64,000 bases of DNA from Nocardioides limicola (GTDB taxonomy: Bacteria > Actinomycetota > Actinomycetes > Propionibacteriales > Nocardioidaceae). This document shows, in pieces, positions 36,466 to 43,604 of the stretch. Made by a program: the position numbers and the translations under genes. The notes under the pieces are model-generated. The model was not told where the DNA came from and did not search any database. It saw only the letters and a list, made by a program, of their open reading frames with translations. Position 1 is the stretch's first letter. Each line of letters opens with the position of its first letter. The stretch is taken from contig NZ_JAERJA010000003.1 of NCBI RefSeq assembly GCF_016827675.1, forward strand, positions 62,001 through 126,000. Direction: 5' to 3'.

Positions 36466-37065
36466 ATGACCCGCTTGTCCCGCAAGGAGTCGCACGCCCA
36501 GACCCGGGAGTCGTTGGTGACGACCGCGGCGCGGCTGTTCTTGGCGGATGGCTACAACGCCACGTCGCTCGATCGGGTGGCTGCCGAGGCGGGCTTCTCC
36601 AAGGGGGCGGTCTATTCGAACTTCGCCACCAAGCACGGGCTGGGGTTGGCGGTGTTGGACCGCGTGCGGATGGAGCGGGCGATCTCACTGGCCGAGGCGG
36701 TGTCCGGGGTGGAGGGGACCGAGGAGCGGATCGAGGCGTTCGCTGCCTGGGCCGAGGCCAACATCGGCGACGTGGGCTGGACCGCGCTGGAGGTGGAGTT
36801 CGCCACCAGCACCCGCCACCTCTCCCCCCTCGCCCCCCACCTGGCGCAACGCCGCCGCGAGATCACCACGCTCGTCGCCGGCCTGATCGAACAACAGGCC
36901 GAAGAGTTGGGCCTGACCCTGCCGATGCCGCCCGAGGACGCCGCCGTGCAGCTCCTGTCGCTGGGCATCGGCCTGGGTGTGCAACGCGCCTTCGACCCGG
37001 AGCTGCCGGTGCACGCACTGGTGGATCTGCTGCGGTCGATGCTGGCGGCGTCGCGGCCGGCGTGA
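36466..37065 (+). CDS. TetR/AcrR family transcriptional regulator
   Basis: A 199-residue regulator. The HTH at about residues 29-60 reads ATSLDRVAAEAGFSKGAVYSNFATKHGLG. The C-terminal domain is helical (EERIEAFAAWAEANIGDVGWTALEVEFA). It is divergent from the patatin/monooxygenase/SDR operon and is its probable repressor through the palindrome in the gap. The last 46 coding bases are duplicated at 39732, suggesting the gene's 3' end was used as an insertion or duplication site. Confidence 0.9.
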   Translation: MTRLSRKESHAQTRESLVTTAARLFLADGYNATSLDRVAAEAGFSKGAVYSNFATKHGLGLAVLDRVRMERAISLAEAVSGVEGTEERIEAFAAWAEANIGDVGWTALEVEFATSTRHLSPLAPHLAQRRREITTLVAGLIEQQAEELGLTLPMPPEDAAVQLLSLGIGLGVQRAFDPELPVHALVDLLRSMLAASRPA

Positions 37066-37070
37066 GTCAG
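37019..37070. repeat. 52-bp direct repeat, copy 1 (3' end of TetR gene)
   Basis: This segment, from the TetR codons for VDLLRSMLAASRP through the stop and six to seven bases beyond, recurs at 39732-39783 with one mismatch (C at 37061, T at 39774). The repeats are in direct orientation and bracket 2.66 kb. Confidence 0.85.
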
Positions 37071-37078
37071 ACCAGCGT

Positions 37079-37711
37079 CTATTCCGTGGGGGCCTCGTCG
37101 ATGAAGGTCACCTCGATGGCGAGGGCAGCGAACATTCCGATCAGCATCGCCCTGGTGTTCTCGTCGGCTCGCTGCACCAGTTCCGACTCCTGAGCGGCAG
37201 AGGCGAGTTTCTCCTCTGCGAGTTTGTAGAACTCCGACTGGTCCTTCACCGAGATCGCGCCGCTGATTCGGTTCGTCAGCCCGCGCTGCTGCGAGAACAG
37301 GTAGGTGCGCTCCTGGTCCAGGTTGGGCTTGTCCAGTTCCGCACCGGGAAGTCTGACTTGGACCGACTCCATGTCGTCAGACAACGCCAGGTCACCGCCG
37401 GCGAGGCCGGACAAGTCGACGTAGGCATTGACCGTTCCAGCGGCCACGAACAGCGTCCGCTCACCGGCGAGGAAGCTCGGCACCCATCCCGTGTCGTGTT
37501 CGACGTCCAGAATGACCTCGAAGTTGCCGACGGCAGCGTGGTACTGGCCGATGTCCTGGATCGACTTCAGTAGAGCGGGCTGACTCCGGTCCGTGGTCGT
37601 GGTCTGGAACGGGTTTGAGATGAGGCTGAACTGCGCGGCCACACTGGCCCCGGCGACGAGCACAAGCACGCCGACAAGGACGAAGGCCACGGCCCGAATC
37701 GCGATACGCAT
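37079..37711 (-). CDS. DUF4230-like membrane-anchored protein
   Basis: A 210-residue protein with one N-terminal membrane segment (FVLVGVLVLVAGASVAAQFSL) and a soluble domain exported or facing outward. The stretch ALLKSIQDIGQYHAAVGNFEVILDVEHD and RTLFVAAGTVNAYVDLSGLA resemble DUF4230 proteins. The remainder (DQSEFYKLAEEKLASAAQES) is helical. Function unknown. It lies between the two copies of a 52-bp repeat along with the DUF726-like gene and ends 13 bp from the convergent TetR gene. Confidence 0.7.
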   Translation of the reverse strand: MRIAIRAVAFVLVGVLVLVAGASVAAQFSLISNPFQTTTTDRSQPALLKSIQDIGQYHAAVGNFEVILDVEHDTGWVPSFLAGERTLFVAAGTVNAYVDLSGLAGGDLALSDDMESVQVRLPGAELDKPNLDQERTYLFSQQRGLTNRISGAISVKDQSEFYKLAEEKLASAAQESELVQRADENTRAMLIGMFAALAIEVTFIDEAPTE

Positions 37712-37991
37712 GATGGATACCTTCCTGGTGAGCGAACGCCTCCGCCACCCAGGGCGCGATCGGCGTCAACAACGTCGTCGTCAGACCTGGCTCGGCTTGG
37801 CTTCAGCGTGCAAGGTACGAGCCCCCTCCGACTCATTCAGTGGCCGCGCAGCCCGATCGCCCACAGCGCCGCCTCCGGGCGTGTGACATGCACGCTAGCG
37901 AGTCGCGATGCTGGCCGGAGGTGAAATCTCCAACTTCGCCCTCAGCAGGCCCTCCGGGTCCAGTGAGTGCTGCGCTCGGAGGGCACTGCTC

Positions 37992-39623
37992 CTACCGCAG
38001 AATCACGTTCTCGAAGTAGTCCGAGTGGCCTTTGACCTGCTCTGAGACGTCGATGTTCTGCAACTTGTCCTCGATTGGGGTGAAGCCCTTCAACCCGGCC
38101 GCAGTCTGACCGCCCTGAGCGACCGTGTACAGCATTTTCAGGACGCGGTCGTTGGTCGAGTGGTAGTTGTAGACTGCCTCATCGACCGCTGCGGTGAGGG
38201 TGAACCAGTCGCTCTTGGCGCCGATGGCTGCCCCGAGCAGGTGGGCAGCCTCGAGCCGCGGGCCGCCGGACTTGCTGCTCAGGGCCTGCGCGGCGACCAC
38301 CATCGCCCGCGCGCCGAGGCTGTGGCCGATCAGCACGTACGACTTCTCGTCGGTCCGGGCGAGGAGATCGGCGACGATGAGGCCGGTCTTCTCGGACCGG
38401 CTCTTCGCCACGTGCCAAGGGTTGTGCGCGAGGTCCAGGGCCATGAGGGCGGGTGCGATTGGGCCGATTCGTTTCGCTGCCACCTTCGCTGCCCTCGCCG
38501 CGGCGCGCTTGAACGCAGCACCGCCAACGAACTTGGCTGCTCCGCTGCCGCCCAAGAGGCCCAGATTCTTGAGTTCCTTGGCGCCCCAGTGGACCCGGTA
38601 TACCGGCGAGTCTGGGTAACGCCGGTTGATGAGCTCTCGCCATTCTCCCCAGCCCTTGCCGTTCTGGCTGAGGAAGCCGCTGCACACGATCACAGCGGTG
38701 CCGGGACCACCCCGGAGCATCTCGATGTGGAATGACTTGTCCTCACGAACATAGGTGTTAGTGATCGAGGCTCCCAAGGTGCCGCCGAGGGCACCGCCCA
38801 GCGCACCGATCACCAGAGTGCCTCCGAGCATCCCGAACCCACCCGCAGACACCGCACCTCCGCCGAGGAGCGCAAGACCAAAGTTCGTGGCTGCGGCGCC
38901 CGTGTATCCGCCGATCACCGTTCCAACAGCACCGCCGATGGCGGGGGCTGCCGCCAGCGCGGCGGGAGTTGCCATGAGGAGCCCGCTAAGACCGAGGCCG
39001 ACGAGCTTTGAAGTACCGCTGAGGTTCCGCTTCTCGAACTCCAGGAACTCGCGGTAGTTGCTCAGGTCGCCGATGGTCTGGCTGGCCTTTGAGAACCCGG
39101 GGATCTCGTGTCGATGCTCGGCACAGTAGCGCGGCGTCCGCACTCCACCGCGCCCTCGGACCGCCATGTTCTTGCACGTGGGACCGGCGCAGGGCAGGGT
39201 CGGCGAGCCGCAGCCAACGCACAAGTACGACGGAAGCTGGCCAGCGGGCCGTTTGGCCTTCCGGTGGGAGTGCTCACCGAAGCAGGCGGAGCACCAACCG
39301 TGCCGGCTCTCGGTGGTCACGTCGCTCGCAACTTCAGCAATCCACTTGGCCACGGTCTCGTGGGCTTTGGCACGCTTCGCAGCAGCCGTCTGTTGTTCCC
39401 GATCGGGCAGGCTCACGGACTTGTGAGTGAAGGTGGCATAGGCCCAGGCGTTGCTCGCGAGAGCGCGGTTCTCCACGAACGCGGGGTCCCCTTGGCCGTT
39501 GATCTCGGGGTCCTGGTCGTCGACGCTCCCCGTGAGCGTGAGCTCCGGGCCTTGAGCCGATACCACTCGACACTCGATCCGGTTCCCATCGATGACGCGG
39601 GCAACAATGCTGACCTTCGACAT
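37992..39623 (-). CDS. DUF726-like alpha/beta hydrolase with N-terminal Cys-rich domain
   Basis: A 543-residue protein. Residues about 110-170 are Cys/His-rich (CSACFGEHSH, LCVGCGSPTLPC, TCKNM, YCAEHRH), suggesting zinc binding. A Gly/Ala-rich segment at 205-290 could insert in or pack against a membrane (GGAVGTVIGGYTGAAATNFGLALLGGG). The C-terminal half is an alpha/beta hydrolase with VIVCSGFLSQ and the nucleophile Ser435 in YVLIGHSLGARAMV, as in DUF726/TMCO4-type proteins. The ATG at 39623 was taken because the extra upstream residues are unrelated. The reaction is unknown. Confidence 0.7.
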   Translation of the reverse strand: MSKVSIVARVIDGNRIECRVVSAQGPELTLTGSVDDQDPEINGQGDPAFVENRALASNAWAYATFTHKSVSLPDREQQTAAAKRAKAHETVAKWIAEVASDVTTESRHGWCSACFGEHSHRKAKRPAGQLPSYLCVGCGSPTLPCAGPTCKNMAVRGRGGVRTPRYCAEHRHEIPGFSKASQTIGDLSNYREFLEFEKRNLSGTSKLVGLGLSGLLMATPAALAAAPAIGGAVGTVIGGYTGAAATNFGLALLGGGAVSAGGFGMLGGTLVIGALGGALGGTLGASITNTYVREDKSFHIEMLRGGPGTAVIVCSGFLSQNGKGWGEWRELINRRYPDSPVYRVHWGAKELKNLGLLGGSGAAKFVGGAAFKRAAARAAKVAAKRIGPIAPALMALDLAHNPWHVAKSRSEKTGLIVADLLARTDEKSYVLIGHSLGARAMVVAAQALSSKSGGPRLEAAHLLGAAIGAKSDWFTLTAAVDEAVYNYHSTNDRVLKMLYTVAQGGQTAAGLKGFTPIEDKLQNIDVSEQVKGHSDYFENVILR

Positions 39624-39731
39624 GCCGCGAAGCCTGCCAGCCTCAGACGCACTGGCGCAACCATATCCCGCCACGACCGCCCCCCGGATCCCTCTCAGAA
39701 CCTGGCAACCGAGGATCCATGACTCTCCCGA

Positions 39732-39783
39732 TGGTGGATCTGCTGCGGTCGATGCTGGCGGCGTCGCGGCCGGTGTGAGTCAG
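39732..39783. repeat. 52-bp direct repeat, copy 2
   Basis: Near-exact copy of the TetR 3' end (see 37019-37070), located between the DUF726-like gene start and the NERD gene stop. It still ends in the TetR stop codon TGA and GTCAG. It has no coding role here. Confidence 0.85.
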
Positions 39784-40553
39784 GTGGCGCGTTCCGCCAC
39801 ACCGGCCCGGAACGCTTCGATCTGCCCGAGGACGTCTTTGGCTGCCGCGGCATCCACCCGGTCGCCGTCCAGGGCACTCAACCACGGGACCAAACTTCGC
39901 CCGGGCACGAAGTCCACGCCCTCGAAGTTCCTAGGCTCCCCCAGCCGTTGCGCTTCCGCGCCCCACAGCACCACCACCGCACGGACTTGGTAGGCGGCGC
40001 CGCGCTCTCGATGACCGCCTCGCTCCCGCTTCAGCAGCGTGTGCACGACCGCGACTGCTCGCCCGCGGGCACGCTGGGCCGCCTCGACCATGCTGGCTCG
40101 GTCCGTCTGGTTTGTCGTCGAGCGCCACTTCGAGTCGATCGCCAGCACGCCACCGGCTCGGGTGACCACCAGATGGTCGATATCTCCCTGCTGCAGTGGG
40201 ATGCTGTCGACCCAGCCCCAGATCAGCTTCTTGCGCTTGGCGCGGCGCAACTCGGTGCTGGTGTTCTCCTCGCCCCACGCTCCACGCAGGTGTCGCATGG
40301 CTTCGCCGTCCGTGACGATGAAGAGCGTCGCCACCATGGCGACGACGACGAACACAGAGAATGCATGCAGTACGCCCATCAGGTACCACTGGGTGGGCCC
40401 GGGGTCGTAGACACTCCACAGGGCCCAAGTCCCGAGGCCGGCGACGATCGCGAACAGCAGGACAACAGCGATAAGCACCAACGTGTTGCGGCCCAGCCAG
40501 CGAGTGAAGCGGCCGCGCAGCTCTCGCCTCGGGTAGGGCCGGACTCTAGACAT
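39780..40553 (-). CDS. NERD-domain membrane protein
   Basis: A 257-residue protein with two N-terminal membrane helices (LVLIAVVLLFAIVAGLGTWALW; GVLHAFSVFVVVAMVATLFIV). A nuclease-related (NERD) domain follows: GEENTSTELRRAKRKKLIWGWVDSIPLQQGDIDHLVVTRAGGVLAIDSKW, where the Glu, Asp and Asp-x-Lys positions match the PD-(D/E)XK fold. It lies 31 bp downstream of the DUF262 gene on the same strand, so the two are probably co-transcribed. A role in restricting foreign DNA is plausible but not proven for this family. Confidence 0.8.
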   Translation of the reverse strand: MSRVRPYPRRELRGRFTRWLGRNTLVLIAVVLLFAIVAGLGTWALWSVYDPGPTQWYLMGVLHAFSVFVVVAMVATLFIVTDGEAMRHLRGAWGEENTSTELRRAKRKKLIWGWVDSIPLQQGDIDHLVVTRAGGVLAIDSKWRSTTNQTDRASMVEAAQRARGRAVAVVHTLLKRERGGHRERGAAYQVRAVVVLWGAEAQRLGEPRNFEGVDFVPGRSLVPWLSALDGDRVDAAAAKDVLGQIEAFRAGVAERAT

Positions 40554-40584
40554 GGAGCAGCCTCTCGCAGGGGCCTTCTCGAGC

Positions 40585-42375
40585 TCAGAGGGAGTCGTAG
40601 TACCGACGGATGAGTGCAGCCATGAGGATCCGACGTGCGGCGAGGAACTCGCGGTAGTTGGCAGCGGTGACGTCTCCGATGAAGTCAGGTATCGCGTTCT
40701 CGACAAGGTTTTCCTGCAGATCCGCGGCATCGCTGATCTCCCCCAGCCGCAGTGCCCCGGTCTCGATCTGTTCGGTGACCCAGGGAATGTACTGGGCTGG
40801 CGGCCGGTCGCCGATCGCGATGTTGATGGCAGTCTCGGTCAGCGCGAAGTTGGCTACCTGGTTGTAGTCGCCGGACTTGGGGTAGCCGTTCTTCTGAAGA
40901 TGGTTCTTGGGGACGATGTGGTGGATGTCGCCGCGGTGTTCGATCATCGACGAGACCTTGATGGTCTTGGACAAGAACCCACGCCCACCGAGGACCACTC
41001 GAGCCGCAAGGTAGGTCTGGAAGTATGGACTGCGTGAACTGGGGGTGTTGAGGTTCTGCGGAAGCGTTGCCGTCCAGAACCCGTCATCGAGTTGCGACTC
41101 TTCTAGAACCTTGAGGTAGTTCAACGCGCCTTGCTCACTGATCCGCCGCAGGTCGGTCTCCCAGGTGGTCTCGAAGCTGCCGACGGCACGTCCGGTCAAC
41201 AGCGTGAGCACGAACCACCTCTTGACCACGCGCTGCCGCTCCCCCTCGGACAGGTCGCGATCGGCGCGCAAGCGCAGGTACAAGGCGTACGCGAAGTTGA
41301 GCGCGTTCTTGGAGGTGATCATGTCGGCGTCGATGAATCCGGCAGACTTGATCAGCATCAGGAAGTTCTCGAAGTGGTACCTGCGGACGAACTCGTCCAG
41401 CGCCCCGGCGAAACGCTGGTAGGCACCGGGAATCAGTCTCTCGTCGATCTTGCGGGTCGCCGGGTCCAGCCCGGACAGTTGGCTCACCAACGACGACGCC
41501 TTGCCGCGGCTGAAGCCGACCATTCCAGCGACCCTGATCATGTCGGTGTACGACGGGTTGTAGAGGTCGACGCTCTGGTCCTTGAGCCAGGAGATCTTGC
41601 TGAGGTGTTCGGAGGCAGCGAACTCTTCATCGTTGTCGCGAATGTCTTCGTAGGCGTGCGGGGCCACCGCCAGGTGGCAGAAGTAGTCGATGAGCTTGCG
41701 CAGGTTGCGGCCTTCGTCGCCGTATGTCGCGATCTTGCTCATCGCGAAGTCCGCGCTCGACAGCGGCACCCCCTTAGAGTTGATCCTGACGAAGATCTCA
41801 GCGACCGTCTCGACATCCAGATCGTCAGCGAGCGAGATCACGCCGACTTGCGCGTGCTGGATGGCGGCGAGTCGGTTGATGGCACGTTCGACTTGGCCGG
41901 GGTCGACGTCGGGGTTGCGTTCGACGTACTCCCGCACGAACGTGAACTGGCTGGTTTGGGAGAAGAACTCCGCGATATCGCCAATCCAGGTGCTGCTCTT
42001 CTTGATGGCCGCGCTTTGGGTCTCGAACTCCTCGGTGACAGGGTTGAAAGCGATCTTGATCCGCTTCTTCGCGTAGTTCTTGTCAACCACCGTCTGACCA
42101 TCGACAGCCGCGCGCAGCGCCGTCACTCGTTGCTGGCCGTCGATGAGGATCTGCTGGTGCTTGGCGACCTGGCCACCTTTGAGCTTGGCGCCCACCGATT
42201 GCCAGGTGATCAGGTACCCGACCGGGTAGCCGTTGTAGAGCGAATCCATCAGGTCTCGTACCTGACTGGTCTTCCAGACGAATGGACGCTGCAACTCCGG
42301 GATGGCGATCGAATCGCTACGAACCTGCGCGAGCAGCTGGCTCACCGCAGTCTGCTTGACCTCGTACTTCGTCAT
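40585..42375 (-). CDS. DUF262/DUF1524 protein, GmrSD-like
   Basis: A 596-residue protein. The N-terminal DUF262 (ParB-like) domain has IPELQRPFVWKTSQVRDLMDSLYNGYPVG and the nucleotide-hydrolysis motif IDGQQRVTALRAA (DGQQR, 79-83). The C-terminal DUF1524 region has an HNH-like motif at about 480 (HRGDIHHIVPKNHL). This architecture is that of GmrSD/BrxU-type modification-dependent restriction enzymes, which cut phage DNA carrying modified bases. The ATG at 42375 has GGAGG eight bases upstream. It heads a probable operon with the NERD gene. Confidence 0.85.
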   Translation of the reverse strand: MTKYEVKQTAVSQLLAQVRSDSIAIPELQRPFVWKTSQVRDLMDSLYNGYPVGYLITWQSVGAKLKGGQVAKHQQILIDGQQRVTALRAAVDGQTVVDKNYAKKRIKIAFNPVTEEFETQSAAIKKSSTWIGDIAEFFSQTSQFTFVREYVERNPDVDPGQVERAINRLAAIQHAQVGVISLADDLDVETVAEIFVRINSKGVPLSSADFAMSKIATYGDEGRNLRKLIDYFCHLAVAPHAYEDIRDNDEEFAASEHLSKISWLKDQSVDLYNPSYTDMIRVAGMVGFSRGKASSLVSQLSGLDPATRKIDERLIPGAYQRFAGALDEFVRRYHFENFLMLIKSAGFIDADMITSKNALNFAYALYLRLRADRDLSEGERQRVVKRWFVLTLLTGRAVGSFETTWETDLRRISEQGALNYLKVLEESQLDDGFWTATLPQNLNTPSSRSPYFQTYLAARVVLGGRGFLSKTIKVSSMIEHRGDIHHIVPKNHLQKNGYPKSGDYNQVANFALTETAINIAIGDRPPAQYIPWVTEQIETGALRLGEISDAADLQENLVENAIPDFIGDVTAANYREFLAARRILMAALIRRYYDSL

Positions 42376-42650
42376 TGGGACCAACCTCCGAGTGCCCTCA
42401 CCTGGCCGTGCCGGTGACGCTACCGGGGTTCGGTGCCGGGCGGGCCGTAATGGGGAAGCCAACTGCTCGGACGATCCCGTGCGCCTCAACCCGCTAGCGG
42501 AGCGGTTGGACGGGTGGACGGTCCTGAAGAATCCACAGTGCGTGTCGTTGGTCTCCATTACCTTGCTCCCCAAGGCCGACGTGTCCGAGCAGGACCGTGA
42601 GCACAGGCGCAACTACCCAGCGCGGGAACAGCGGCACAGGGAGGAACTCC

Positions 42651-43601
42651 ATGGACTACGTTGCAATCGACTTCGAAACTGCGAACTTCTACCGGGGATC
42701 GCCGTGCGCGGTCAGCCTCGCTCGCGTCCGTGACGGCCAGGTCGTGGACCAGCAGACGTGGCTCATGCGACCACCCGAGCAAGTCGACCACTTCGAGCCA
42801 TTCAATGTCCACATTCACGGCATCACTCCCGAGATGGTCGCCCATGCTCCGCGGTGGCGCGACGTGCTTCCGCGGCTCGTCGCCTACGTCGGCGACGATG
42901 TCCTGGTTGCCCACAACGCAGGCTTCGACACCGGAGTGATCCGCTACGCCTGCGCTGTCGACAACATCGCCTGGCCCGACATCCGTTTCCTCTGCACGAT
43001 GGTCCTCGCGCGCCGGGCACTGCCACTTCCCTCCTACCGGCTCCCGTACGTCGTCGAGGCCCTCGGCGGCCACATGGGAACACATCACGACCCGACCGAC
43101 GACGCTCGAGGCGTGGTCGCCATCGTCAGCGGGCTCGCTACGCGCACCCAGTCTGCAGCCGATATCCACGAGCTCGCGTTCGCCCATGGAGTCCGGGTGG
43201 GGCGCATGTTCGCCGGTATCTACGAGGGCAGCGTGTGCACGCAGACTGGCGGCTCGTACGGGTTGACGATCCCCGATGTCAATCCCAACGCAGACCCCGA
43301 CGGCTACCTGTATGGCCGGGAGGTCGTATTCACCGGCACGCTCATGGCAATGCGCCGCCAAGATGCCTTCGAAGCAGCTGCGCGCGTCGGGGCAGTCCCG
43401 GCCAAGAACACCACCCAACGGACCAACGTGTTGGTCGTGGGCGACATCAACCCCGCAGTCCTTCGCCCCGGATCGAACCTCACCGGTAAGGCTCAGAAGG
43501 CCTTCGCGCTGCAAGAGAAGGGACAGGACATCGAGGTGATGACCGAGGACGACTTCCTCCGGTGCCTTGATGGCGGCACCGCTGACCTTCGAACCCTCTG
43601 A
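42651..43601 (+). CDS. DEDDh 3'-5' exonuclease with C-terminal BRCT domain
   Basis: A 316-residue protein. The exonuclease part resembles DnaQ/epsilon: YVAIDFETANF (Asp7, Glu9), VLVAHNAGFDTGV (second Asp), and HHDPTDDARG (His and Asp). Residues about 225-315 form a BRCT domain (VVFTGTLMAMRRQDAFEAAARVGAVPAKNTTQRTNVLVVGD), as in DNA ligase and some DnaQ-like proteins. The ATG at 42651 has GGAGG upstream. It ends three bases before the UvrD-like gene, so they are one operon. It should trim single-stranded or nicked DNA, possibly for the partner helicase. Confidence 0.85.
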   Translation: MDYVAIDFETANFYRGSPCAVSLARVRDGQVVDQQTWLMRPPEQVDHFEPFNVHIHGITPEMVAHAPRWRDVLPRLVAYVGDDVLVAHNAGFDTGVIRYACAVDNIAWPDIRFLCTMVLARRALPLPSYRLPYVVEALGGHMGTHHDPTDDARGVVAIVSGLATRTQSAADIHELAFAHGVRVGRMFAGIYEGSVCTQTGGSYGLTIPDVNPNADPDGYLYGREVVFTGTLMAMRRQDAFEAAARVGAVPAKNTTQRTNVLVVGDINPAVLRPGSNLTGKAQKAFALQEKGQDIEVMTEDDFLRCLDGGTADLRTL

Positions 43602-43604
43602 TCA

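Noticed and set aside
42302..42733. A 143-residue frame across the DUF262/exonuclease promoter region
   Set aside because: It overlaps both flanking genes and has no recognisable sequence.
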